In this document: piece by piece, positions 22,119-31,599 of the stretch | How the letters are laid out: each line of letters starts with the position of its first letter | Numbering within the stretch: the stretch's first letter is position 1 | From: Hippopus hippopus | Taxonomy: Eukaryota > Mollusca > Bivalvia > Cardiida > Cardiidae | DNA length: 64,000 bases | Direction of reading: 5' to 3' | Assembly (NCBI GenBank): GCA_946811185.2 | Contig: OX328096.1 | Span: forward strand, 23,501,881-23,565,880 | Made by a program: the position numbers and the translations under genes | Notes under the pieces: generated by a model | The model's input: only the letters and a program-made list of their open reading frames with translations | What the model was told of the DNA's origin: nothing | The model's database searches: none

Positions 22119-22253
22119 GAATGAAGAGAAATTTTGTTGTTTTCATGCAGGTATGAAAAAAAAACACCTAATCACACTATATGTTTCATACAAAAGTGTG
22201 ATTAGGTTTTTTTTTCATACCTTAATGAAAACAAAAAAAATTCTCTTCATTCC
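22119..22253. repeat. Foldback: ~55-60-bp inverted repeat
   Basis: The left arm GGAATGAAGAGAAATTTTG..TATGAAAAAAAAACACC and the right arm GTGTGATTAGG..ATTCTCTTCATTCC are complementary around an 18-bp loop. No target duplication is visible. Confidence 0.85.
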
Positions 22254-22896
22254 TTATAATTCAATATCACAGACAACAAAATGCACTTAAATAATACTAA
22301 CTGCTTTTTTTTTAAAATCCAACATTGCGTATTTATTTAAAATGCCCATTTCATTCATATTTCAAAAACTGAAACAGTAAAACTGCTCGTTTATGACGTA
22401 AAAATGTCGTAATTCATGACGTCATTATGGTATTGGACATTTGCAGATTTAGTAGATTTATTATTAGAAGTTCACTATGCTAGAAGTAAGTTGAAAATAA
22501 GATTGTTAGAACCCAGCAAGGTGACCAAGTTTTAAGCTCTGTCTTTAAATTTACTGTTGGATAATTTTTTCAATATTCAGAGAAAATAAACTTAGCTAGC
22601 AATTTGAAATTTGGACTGGATATAAAATCAGAAAGAAAAACACTATGAGATCTGGTAGATTTATACATGTTTGTTTACATTAGTTTGACTGCAAAAGTTG
22701 TTCTGGCACTGCTTAATTTTTTTTTTTTCATGGAGCTATGAAAAATTTTTTTCAGCCAGTCAGAACTCGCCAATATTCCTGAAAACAACAATTATTGAAT
22801 TATTGAATAAGGAATTAAGTTTCATAAGTATGATTCACACCTTGGTCACAGAATGTCTGCAAACAATTACAAGAATCAGAACCTGGTATATTGCCT
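22254..22896. other. No gene seen
   Basis: AT-rich intron sequence. Confidence 0.5.
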
Positions 22897-24333
22897 AAAG
22901 CCATGGTCACATTTACGGTCATACACGTAATTGTCTGTAGTTCATTTCAAATGTACTTTGCTGTAGTGTAACTACGGTCAACTAGGTTAAAGTATATTCA
23001 AAGTAGGTTCAAACTTGGCAATAAGAGGAAATATAGAACGTCTAAGTAGGTTGAACTACGTGTAAGTAAGGTTAACTACATTCAACTGCGTGCAAGGTGG
23101 CTGGGGTAAACTAGGGTATTACTACGTCTAACTACGATTAACTACGTTAAACTACGAATAAACTATGTCCTAAGTATGCACAACTACGGTAAATTAAGGT
23201 CAATTGCATGAACCTATGGTAGAACGTTGTGATTGTGACTGCTCAGTACGGGTAAGCTGCAGTCATTGTAGGCTACTTTATTAGTTGTATGGTCAGGTAG
23301 CAGGGGACTTGAAAACTTGTTCACGGCTGTGGCGAATCATGTCGCCCCAAGCTGAAGGCGAGGTGGCGACATGATTCGCTACGGCCGTGAACAAGTTTCA
23401 AGTCCCCTGCCACCTGACCGTACAATGAATTTATTATACTGCTAAGTTTTACCATTCCAATGTGTATTCAGCGAAATTTCCCCATTTTATGTCCTCATGA
23501 ATTGAGTACGCTGACAACATAGAATTTCCCCTCAGAGTGCCCCAATTCAATGAGTACTGATGTCACTAAGAAATGACGTCACTGAAACCTTGGTAAAACA
23601 TGCAGTTCGGTGGATAAACTTGATGATGTCACTTAGATAGACATTCGTCATATTTTTATTTTAACATAACTATAGGTCAGTAATATTTTGAAACATGTTT
23701 AAAGGGTGTGTGCCGCTACTGCTGAGTTTCATTGGATCTAAAGTGCATTTTATATCTTGAAAGTCGGATGTACGAACCCTTGTCAATGGCCCAGATTTTT
23801 TAGTGAGTTTACAAGTTCGAGCGAATGTAGCAGCCAGACTGCATTAGCCATGACAAACAGTTGTGTTTTTCTGGTAGACAAATGATTTAGCTCTCAGTTG
23901 TCGAAAGAATAAGGAGAATAACTGTTAGCGTAGAAAAGATACATTGATTTTTGTAATCGGGGGGTGAGTAACGGGCTGCATACAGTTAAATCCCTTGTTT
24001 ATAATATATAGTCTATGGGTGCCAGGAGTCAAACTAGGGACCCCTATGGTTGAACATACTAAACACACTGTGGTTAGGTAGGGTCAGTTATGGTTAATTA
24101 CGGTCATCTATGTTCAATCTACGGTCACAGTAGGGTCACAACATCGTAGTTAACCGTAACAATTTTTTGAACATGTTCAAAAATTATGTGCTAACTACGG
24201 GCAAATCGTAAGTTCAAACCATGTTCATTACTACATTGAACTACGGTTAACTACATGTAACTACATACAACTATAGCCGTCTATGGTCATTCCCCACTGC
24301 GGTCAACTACGTAAGGTGTGACCACGGCTTAAC
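22897..24333. mobile_element. 1.4-kb inverted-repeat element with CTACGGT-motif arrays
   Basis: The left end CTAAAGCCATGGTCACATTTACG pairs with the right end CGTAAGGTGTGACCACGGCTTA. Inside each end (22965-23215 and 24060-24310) lie many degenerate copies of AACTACGGTTAACTACG on alternating strands. The centre holds the foldback of 23285-23600. No coding sequence is seen, so it is non-autonomous. Confidence 0.75.
23285..23600 (-). mobile_element. Foldback element shared with 46100-46440
   Basis: Arms GGTCAGGTAGCAGGGGACTT and AAGTCCCCTGCCACCTGACC flank CGGCTGTGGCGAATCATGTCG and its complement. The flank running to TGACGTCACTGAAACC matches the copy at 46100-46440 in inverse orientation. Confidence 0.78.
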
Positions 24334-24366
24334 AGTGTATTAATCAGTTTACTCTTTTTTTTTTAG

Positions 24367-24546
24367 TGTCACCAGGGGTCCAAGTTTCAAGCACTTCAAT
24401 ACAAGAGTTAACTAACCTTGGTCTGCGCTACTTTCAAATGTCCTGCACTGTGTCTGCCACAGATCATGAGACTACAACTATATCAAAGCAATTTGTTCTT
24501 AACCTGGCACCATATGGAGGCACCTGTGTACTTGAATGGGAAACAG
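24367..24546 (+). CDS. Exon 5: REJ module, YGGTC motif
   Basis: The acceptor follows a run of T (CTCTTTTTTTTTTAG, ending 24366) and the donor is ACAG|GTAAGA at 24547. The exon is 180 nt, phase 1 to phase 1. It encodes LRYFQMSCTVSAT and then NLAPYGGTCVLEW. The 'P-x-G-G-x-C' stretch is a strong REJ signature. The acceptor lies only about 34 bp after the end of a 1.4-kb inverted-repeat element. Confidence 0.82.
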
Positions 24547-24699
24547 GTAAGAAAATATTTTTCATACTGAATAAGTATTGAAATAAACCCATGCATTTTG
24601 TTGTCAGTGTTGATCAAGGTAAGTCTGCACCTGTAGAATTCAAAGTCTAATCATGGGTCTACATTGTTTGCTATGATGAGAACTTCTTTGCCCTTTAAT

Positions 24700-24920
24700 A
24701 GCAAATAACAACATTTTGGACCTGTGTAGATTGAAAGCATTTTGAGAAGACAAAATAAAAATGGCTCAGGAATTGAATTTTTTTTTTGGAAGAGTATGAA
24801 ACATGGTGGGAAACAAAGTAAATGTTACAAGCATTCTGTCCTTTTCTCACAATGTTTTCTAAAGTTTAAGCTGTCCTCAGGATTGCTTAAAGTTGGGATT
24901 GTGTTGTAAAGGGTTAATTC
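24700..24920 (+). mobile_element. Family A MITE, strongly diverged
   Basis: CTGTGTAGATTGAAAGCATT, GGTGGGAAACAAAGTAAATG and TTGTAAAGGGTTAA mark the copy; ends at about 24917. Confidence 0.6.
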
Positions 24921-25061
24921 TTGAAGTGTCTGTCACAACTATAGTAACTGTTGCTTTTGTGGCCAGTGTGATGTATGAAACATGCTTTCTAATCTTGAAT
25001 CTACACTGTCTGATATGCAGACATTCTGATCAGTATCAGTCTTGAAATGTTGATTATTTAA

Positions 25062-25232
25062 GAAATAATCTTCTTTCTATCGTGGTTTATCGTTCAATAA
25101 ACCACAGTTGTGAGTTATGAGGCACAATAAATAATCCACGAGGGCGATAGCCCGAGTGGTTTATTTATTGTGCCTCATAACTCACAACGTGGTTTATTGA
25201 ACGATAAACCACAATAGAAAGAAGATTATTTC
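25062..25232. repeat. Foldback: ~75-bp inverted repeat
   Basis: Arms 25062-25137 and 25158-25232 are nearly perfect complements (GAAATAATCTTCTTTCTAT .. ATAGAAAGAAGATTATTTC) around a GAGGGCGATAGCCCGAG loop that is itself a small hairpin. Within each arm GGTTTATCGTTCAATAAACC is a further palindrome. Confidence 0.88.
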
Positions 25233-25546
25233 GGTTCTAACATGACCAACTCTTAATCAAAGGAAAACAAGTTCATACTTAGAGTAATAACGCAGATTCA
25301 GATTATATTCCATTGAATAACTTACTTACTTACTTTATACAGAATGATGTCACTCTATATAGAATGACGTCACTCTACATAGAATAACGTAGATTTTACC
25401 ACGCTTTCGTTGCACTGTGTTTATAGAGCCGAATTCACGTGTCATGTTAGAATAGATTATTTGGGTGCTCCCTGACAGAAAATTGTGTGGTAAAGGGTTA
25501 GTAACTCTCGGGTGTGTGGAACCTTCTGAAGAAATCAAAGGGGCAG

Positions 25547-25780
25547 TTATCCCACTAGCACACAATCCCAAGTTTTATGGAACCTGCAGAACCAGACTTT
25601 TCAAGAGATAGTGGGAAAAGAAGAAAATGCTGGCAACCAGTGTTTTTTCCTTTCTTCACAATTTCCTTTTTTACCCTTTCACAAAATAGTCCCATAATTA
25701 CAGCTGCATTGGATTTGTCTCCCTTGCAAGTGCTTTCAGTACGAAACCATCTAAAATTCATTTGTTTGGTATAAGAATAA
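25547..25780 (-). mobile_element. Family A MITE, diverged
   Basis: AGCACACAATCCCAAGTTTTA to TTTGTTTGGTATAAGAATAA with core GCTGGCAACCAGTG. Confidence 0.78.
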
Positions 25781-25817
25781 TGAGTAAACAAAATTTAGTG
25801 TGTCGGAATGATTCAAG

Positions 25818-26254
25818 TCTACCAGTTGACAAAATTCTAGATTGTCCGAATTCACAACATTTGCAGACAGTAAGTTAAATGTATCTCAGTCAATGATTTC
25901 TGTCTTTGGAAGGGTAGAAAACATTGTGGGAAAAGAAGAAAATGCTGGTTTCCAGCATTCTCTTCTTCTCCTACAATGTTTTCAAAAACCTTCTTCTTCA
26001 GGATTGTTACAACTCGGGATTGTGTGGTAAAGGATTAACTCTTGCCCAAATGACAAAAGTTAGAATGTGTCCAAAATTTAATCCAAAGTGTTTGCAGACA
26101 ACAAATTAAACATAGCTCAAATGGTAGAAATTGTCCACAAAGGAAAGAAAGCACTGTGGGAAAAGGAGAAAATGCTGGTTACCAGCATTTTCTCCATTTC
26201 CTACAATGTTTTCAAAAGCCTGTTATAGTTGGGAATTGCGTTGTGAAAAGTTAA
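25818..26254 (+). mobile_element. Two family A MITEs sharing a TTAA, next to exon 6
   Basis: Copy one is 25818-26038 (core GCTGGTTTCCAGC). Copy two is 26035-26254 (perfect core GCTGGTTACCAGC). They share TTAA at 26035-26038, and the second ends 12 bp before exon 6. Confidence 0.86.
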
Positions 26255-26266
26255 GAACTATTGCAG

Positions 26267-26470
26267 GAACACTTGTTGGAAATAGTGCAGTGAAAGCAGC
26301 AACGGATGAGGTTTGTATAGTGTGCTCTGGTTGGAAAGATGAAGAAACACGCCGTAACAGAACTAACCAAGATGGCCCTGGATCTCTGCGCTATGACAGC
26401 AGACAGATATTTCTCCGAGCAGACAACACTACGGATACTTCTTCGGCTACTGTTCCTTTAGCATCTAATG
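26267..26470 (+). CDS. Exon 6: REJ module, C-x-x-C-x-G-W motif
   Basis: The acceptor is AACTATTGCAG ending at 26266 and the donor is AATG|GTATGG at 26471. The exon is 204 nt, phase 1 to phase 1. It encodes DEVCIVCSGWKDEE, matching the 'F-x-x-x-C-x-G-W-x-D' segment that follows the P-x-G-G-x-C motif in REJ domains, then LRYDSRQIFLRADN. The donor is weak and the frame stays open for over 100 nt beyond it, so the 3' limit is less certain than for the other exons. The 5' edge lies 12 bp from a family A MITE. Confidence 0.72.
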
Positions 26471-26509
26471 GTATGGCAACCCTTGCTTCAACAAATCTGC
26501 GGCCTGAAA

Positions 26510-26575
26510 ACAAAGGCTTTCAAAAACATTATGGGAAAGAGGAGAAACCATTGGTTCAATGGTTTAAGCAATGGC
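26510..26575 (+). repeat. Family A fragment after exon 6
   Basis: AAAGGCTTTCAAAAACATTATGG then GAGGAGAAACC: left part of a minus-oriented copy starting about 40 bp after the donor. Confidence 0.55.
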
Positions 26576-26835
26576 ATATTTTGTAAAAAGGTTTATTTTC
26601 TTGTTTTTGAAGCTACTTTGTTGTGCAAAATATTTATCCTCCATAAGAGAAAAAACACATTTTTTGTATCAATTTCAAACTTCATGATTTTTCATCTTTC
26701 AGAATCAAGTTTTGAGCCAGTTTTAAAAAATCGATGTTAACATAAAGTTGATACTTGAATATTAATGAAAGTTGTCCAAAAGACAACTCCTGCAACCAGA
26801 GGTGCTTCAAACAGACTTTTATAGCATCAAACTTT

Positions 26836-27028
26836 TTAACCCTTTACTACACCACAGAATTTTAGACTTGTCTAAAGGGTTTACAGACAACAAGTCAAAT
26901 ATGGTTCTAATGTGAGATTTGAATGTGAAAGGTTCAAAAACATTGAGGGAAAAGGACAAAGTGCTTGTAACCAGCATTAAAATGTTTACAAAATTTTCTT
27001 TGCAAGAAATCGTTTGGTAAAGAGTTAA
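26836..27028 (+). mobile_element. Family A MITE with damaged hairpin
   Basis: TTAACCCTTTACTACACCAC to TTTGGTAAAGAGTTAA; the right palindrome arm is missing. Confidence 0.78.
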
Positions 27029-27376
27029 ACTGCAAAATAATAAGCATACAGTAGACAGATGGAATGAATTATCCTTTATGTCCACTACAAGAAGAGTTTA
27101 TAATAGCAACTTGAAGCTTTTTGTTTGTTTGAAAGGTGTTAAACATTATTTTAGTTACATTGCATTGGCCTGTGTACCTATCCAAATGTCCTGAATACTT
27201 TTTTACCAGTATTCTTTTGCACTATATTCTTCCCTAGCCACTGGCTGCTTTCCCACTGAACCATCGTCCAAATAATGAGTCGCAGTGAAAGAGGAATGAA
27301 TCCTTTCGCAATGACTATTATCAATCTCTGGAAAAAAATTGGCCAAGCTGGAAACTCGAATGGTGTCCCACTTGTT

Positions 27377-27591
27377 TTAACCCATTACAACACAATCCCT
27401 ACTTTTGACGACCCTGAGAAAGAAGCCTTAAGAAAAAATTGTGAGAAAAGGAACAGCATTTTCTCCTTTTCCCACAATGTTTTCTACCCTTCACAAAACA
27501 AATTTCAAATTTTCAGTCACTTTTATTTTGTCGTTTGCAAATGCTTTCAATTTGGACAAGACTAAAATATTGTCGTTTGGTAATGAGTTAA
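27377..27591 (-). mobile_element. Family A MITE, close relative of 37554-37782
   Basis: Both share TTAACCCATTACAACACAATC-type left ends, CTTCACAAAACAAATTTC and GTAATGAGTTAA right ends. This copy has lost about 14 bp of the hairpin. Confidence 0.85.
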
Positions 27592-27729
27592 GTCCTCTTC
27601 ACTACTGACAGTGCTACGAGGCTAGGCTTACCTTGAAGTGATAAACATTGGAAAATAGAAATCAAAAGAGGGATAAGTATTATTTTATCCTGCAGCTTAA
27701 GAGCTAACAATATTGTAATTTTCAGCCAC

Positions 27730-27862
27730 ATGTGTCTTTGAAAGAGCAGACATCATTGTAGAAAAAGGAGAAAAAACTGCTTACTAGCATTTTCTCATTT
27801 TCCTGCAATGTTTCAATTTTTTTGTCAGGCTTTTGAAAGCAGAGGATAGTTTGGTAGGTATT
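27730..27862 (+). mobile_element. Family A MITE, left half missing
   Basis: Core AGGAGAAAAAACTGCTTACTAGC and right end AGTTTGGTAGG. Confidence 0.65.
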
Positions 27863-28304
27863 TACTCTTTGCCATACCATCCTGAGTTTTAACCGCCCTT
27901 AGAAGGAAGGCTATTGAAAACATTTTGAGAAAAGAAGAAAATGCTGATTACTAGCATTTTCTCCAACAATGTTTTTTCTTTGATCCTTTACCACACAATC
28001 CAGAGTTTCAATGTCCTTGATGAAATGGCTTTATAAAGCACTGCAGAAAAAGGAGAAAATGCAGGTTACTAGTATTTTCTCCTTTTGCCACAATGTTTTC
28101 TACCGTTCCAAAGGCGAATTTCAGTTTTTCAGCCACATTTAATTTGTTGTCGGCAAATGCCTTCAATTTGGACCACTCTAAAATTTTGTAGTTTGGTAAT
28201 GAGTAAAGAGACAAATTCAATCTTTCCAGCTACATTTAGCTTGTCATCTGCAAATACTTTCAATTAAGATTGGTCTCAGATGTTGTTGTCTGGTAGAGAG
28301 TTAA
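27861..28304 (-). mobile_element. Family A MITE split by another family A MITE
   Basis: The host's left half is 27861-27980 and its right half 28207-28304 (CATCTGCAAATACTTTCAA to GGTAGAGAGTTAA). The inner copy is at 27981-28206; its boundary tetramers TGAT/GTAA have decayed from TTAA. Confidence 0.78.
27981..28206 (-). mobile_element. Nested family A MITE
   Basis: Core GCAGGTTACTAGT; ends CCTTTACCACACAATCC and TTTGGTAATGAGTAA. Confidence 0.82.
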
Positions 28305-28701
28305 CCCTTTACCACACAACCCCATGCTGAAAGCCAGCATTTTCTTCATTTTTAACAGTGATTTCTAATTTAATTGTCAAAAACAAATCTCATCATTTAA
28401 CTCTTTACCAAACGACAAAATTTTAGACTGGTCCAAATTGAAAGCATTTGCAGAAGACAAAATTAATGTGACACAATAATTGAAATTTGTTTTGGGAAGG
28501 CTGGAAAACATTGTGGGAAAAGGAGAAAATGCTGGTTGCCAGCATTTTCTCCTTTTCCCACAATGTTTTCAAAAGGCTTCTTTCTCAGAGTCATAAAAAC
28601 CAGGGATTGTTTGGTAAAGGGTTAAGTCATGTTTAGTTTCTCCTGTACAATCGCTTTCAATGTGAATGAGTCTAAAATTTTGTCATGTGGTAAAGGGTTA
28701 A
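28301..28701 (-). mobile_element. Family A MITE split by an opposite-strand family A MITE
   Basis: The host's left part is 28301-28400 and its right part 28622-28701 (GTCATGTTTAG to GGTAAAGGGTTAA). It shares TTAA with the preceding copy, and its end lies 28 bp before exon 7. Confidence 0.82.
28397..28625 (+). mobile_element. Nested family A MITE, near consensus
   Basis: 229 bp, TTAACTCTTTACCAAACGAC to TTTGGTAAAGGGTTAA, with a ~70-bp near-perfect palindrome centred on GCTGGTTGCCAGC. A good reference copy for the family. Confidence 0.92.
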
Positions 28702-28729
28702 TGATGTTTGTGCTGTTTACTGCTTTCAG

Positions 28730-28854
28730 AGCATGCAAGGAACTGTTTTTGGCTGGCCAAAACCAATGCTTCAGAGAACAGTCTGTGTCTCATTGAAACT
28801 AAGATACTGGACATATACTCGGAGCCATATTCATTGAGTCAGACATATGCCAAT
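28730..28854 (+). CDS. Exon 7: REJ module continuation
   Basis: The acceptor is TTTACTGCTTTCAG ending at 28729 and the donor is CAAT|GTAAGT at 28855, a full consensus. The exon is 125 nt, phase 1 to phase 0. The product includes ARNCFWLAKTNASENSLC and ends SLSQTYAN. I see no REJ motif within it, but phase, splice sites and codon composition fit. Another small exon between 26471 and 28729 cannot be excluded. Confidence 0.68.
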
Positions 28855-28869
28855 GTAAGTTTAGTTATC

Positions 28870-29440
28870 TTCCATTGCAATAGGTAATTATCACTTATTC
28901 ATCATTCTGTGTATTGTTTCACTAACAATTTGTATGTTTTTGTTTCCGAAAATGTTAAGATTTACAAATTTCATTTTACGAAACTTGTGTGAGTTTATGA
29001 AACTCCATAAATCTTCAATTGTAGGCAGATACAGTAATTCCCGCACACTTGTAAACTAGGTAAACGATGTGTGCTGCTAACATAAAAGAGGTATGAAGTA
29101 CTTTAAGCGCTATATTTCCTTGCATTTTACATGTTACAAACATGTGCTGTACCTACAATATGAGTGAAAAAGTGATAAATCATCAAAAATGAAAATAATG
29201 ATTATTGCTGATGGCTAAAAGGATAAATCTGTTGTTTCTCTAAAATTATTACATTTTAGGCCATGATACAAAACAATGCCTCCACCTTTCTCCGTAGAGT
29301 AAAGCAAAAATCTATGTTCTAACTTGACTACACAAATTTTAGTACCAGTACACAAAAATTTATAAAAATCTTAAAGGGTTGATAAACACTTGGAAAACAT
29401 GAGAGGAAGAGTTTTCATATTCACCTTTCCAGAATGTATA
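28870..29440. other. No gene seen
   Basis: AT-rich intron sequence after exon 7. Confidence 0.5.
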
Positions 29441-29441
29441 A

Positions 29442-29628
29442 ACTTTTACTGAACACTCCCATATTTTAACAAGCCCCAGGTAGAAAAAACTTTTGAAAGC
29501 ATTGCTGCAAAGAAAAAAGTGCTAGCTTCCAAGAACAAGTTTCATCATTTTAGTTACATTTAATTTGTCCTCTGCTAATGGTTTTGATTTGGACATGTCT
29601 AAAATTTTGTTGTCTGACAAAGAGTTAA
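29442..29628 (-). mobile_element. Family A MITE, hairpin lost
   Basis: AACACTCCCATATTTTAAC to CTGACAAAGAGTTAA with the palindrome reduced. Confidence 0.65.
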
Positions 29629-29746
29629 TTTTTGTACCTGGCTGTTTGGACTGTAGGAATACATAAGTGTAGATCCATAAAAAGCCACGATAATGAAGTA
29701 ACACACAGTACTACTACCAGGACTTGTCTGTTTCTCATTTTGGGGT

Positions 29747-29974
29747 TTAACTCTTTACCACATAACAAAATTTTAGACCTGGCCAAATTAAAACCATTTG
29801 CAGACAACTAAATAGATCTAGCACAAATGGTGATTTCTGTCTTTGATAGGGTAGAAAACATTGTGAAAAAAGGAGAAAATGCTGCTTACCAGCATTTTCT
29901 TCTTTTCCCACAGTGTTTTTAAAGGCCTCTTCCACAGGGTGGTTAAAACTCAGAACTGTGTGGTAAAGGGTTAA
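29747..29974 (+). mobile_element. Family A MITE, full length
   Basis: TTAACTCTTTACCACATAAC to TGTGGTAAAGGGTTAA; core GCTGCTTACCAGC. Confidence 0.88.
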
Positions 29975-30064
29975 TGTCAGGCCTTATAATTTACTTGTTG
30001 GTAGCAGCCCATATTTGCTGTATTTCCTGTGAATAAAATATCTGCATTAAGGAGCCATGCCAAA

Positions 30065-30292
30065 TTAACTCTCTGTCACACTATCCAGAGTTTAAATGAC
30101 TCCTGAAGGGAATGCTTAGAACATAGAAGGGAAAGGAGAAAATACTGGTAACCAGCTTTTTCTCCTTTTCTTACAATGGTTTATATCCTACCAAAAAGAA
30201 GAAATCAGCATTTTGAGTTACATTCAATTCAACATCTGCAAATGCTTTCAAGTTGGTCCAGTCCAAAATTTTGTTGTTTCGTAAAGAGTTAA
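30065..30292 (-). mobile_element. Family A MITE, full length
   Basis: TTAACTCTCTGTCACACTATC to TCGTAAAGAGTTAA; core ACTGGTAACCAGC. It abuts the large inverted-repeat structure. Confidence 0.84.
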
Positions 30293-30947
30293 AGCCAAAA
30301 AATTCCAACTACATATCAGTGTGGACCAACGTACAGTCTCGCAAATCGGAAGCTGCTGTCACTGTACGCCCAAAATCAGTTAGCTGTGGTAAACAAATAT
30401 CATAAAACAGGCTAATACATTAATTCTAGTGAACAGAAAGTTATCATGTGCATATCATTTGAGAGGTAATAGGTTTTTCTACCAACCTTTACTGCAATTT
30501 GGAACGTGAACCATGCGCTTTTTGCACAGGAAAACCGCATCGCCAATTTTTCCCATTTATGGTTGCCATGACGGCTAAACTTTTGCTTCCTATTCTTCAA
30601 GGAAGATATGTAACCATTTTCTGATTATTCACACAGATAAAGAAATTATTCAACTTCATGTTTACATATCCATAAGAGTATTCAGCACTTTTCCTGTGGA
30701 AATAATTCAACTTTTCCTGAGGTACTATCAAAAGGTTCACTGTACGATCAGCTGCATCTGTACACAAGCATTAGCTGCTATCCTCGATAAAACAGCTGTA
30801 CGCTTAGCTGCATATATGCATCCACAGTTTTCAATGAAAAGTGTAGTCTGTATGTTAGAACACATGGTTTTAGCGTAGTTTTGATTATCATGTGATTCTC
30901 TTTAGTTTTCGCTGTGAAAATAGAATAACAAAAGGACCTTGCATACT

Positions 30948-31560
30948 GAAGCTGCATTTGACTCGGTCTGGCATCAAGGACTATTTGAGAAACTCTCTGA
31001 ACTAGGCTTGAAAGGAAAAGATATTCGCATTATAATTAACACCTACAGCAATCTTTCATGTCGTATACGAGTCAATGGTACATGATATCACACTTGGTCA
31101 AAATAGAGAGGGGCGTCCGACAAGGAGGAGTTAGGTCTACATTTTATAATCTAGTTTATATCAGTAAAATACTATGTACAGCAGTTGCGAAAATCAAATT
31201 ATGCACTGCAGATTGACTACAATCTAAAATGCGGGAATCTGTCATTTGCAGACGACTTATCTGTAATAGCGTTATCCGCGCACAAACTCCAGGTAAAGTT
31301 AGACATTGTATAACAGTATGTCCTGTAGATGGCGAATCGAAATTAGCGCAGATAAATCCAGCATGCTTAGTATTCAATAAGTCGAGAAAAGAGTTACCCT
31401 TATCATTATCGATAGGCAACAATTTAATCCACGAAACTGACCGTGCGATGCACCTCGGTATTAGGCAGGACTAATCTCTTAAGCTGGGCTCTAGAATTAC
31501 AGAAAGATGCCAAAATGTTTTAGAAGGCTTATAAAGAGAGGCTCAGCAGTGTTAACAATT
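30948..31560 (+). pseudogene. Non-LTR retrotransposon reverse transcriptase remnant
   Basis: Frames broken by stops and shifts read EAAFDSVWHQGLFEKL, then RVNGT, then GVRQGGVRSTFYNLVYI, then GNLSFADDLSVIAL. These are reverse-transcriptase motifs in the right order: the AFD aspartate block, the GVRQGG loop and the (F/Y)ADD catalytic block. The endonuclease and the 3' end are absent. The clade cannot be assigned. Confidence 0.82.
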
Positions 31561-31599
31561 TGGCAAATACAAAAACTTTCATGTGGTCCCTCCTCTTAT

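Noticed and set aside
31156..31474. Overlapping ORFs in the LINE remnant as genes
   Set aside because: They are out-of-frame or partial readings of the broken reverse transcriptase.
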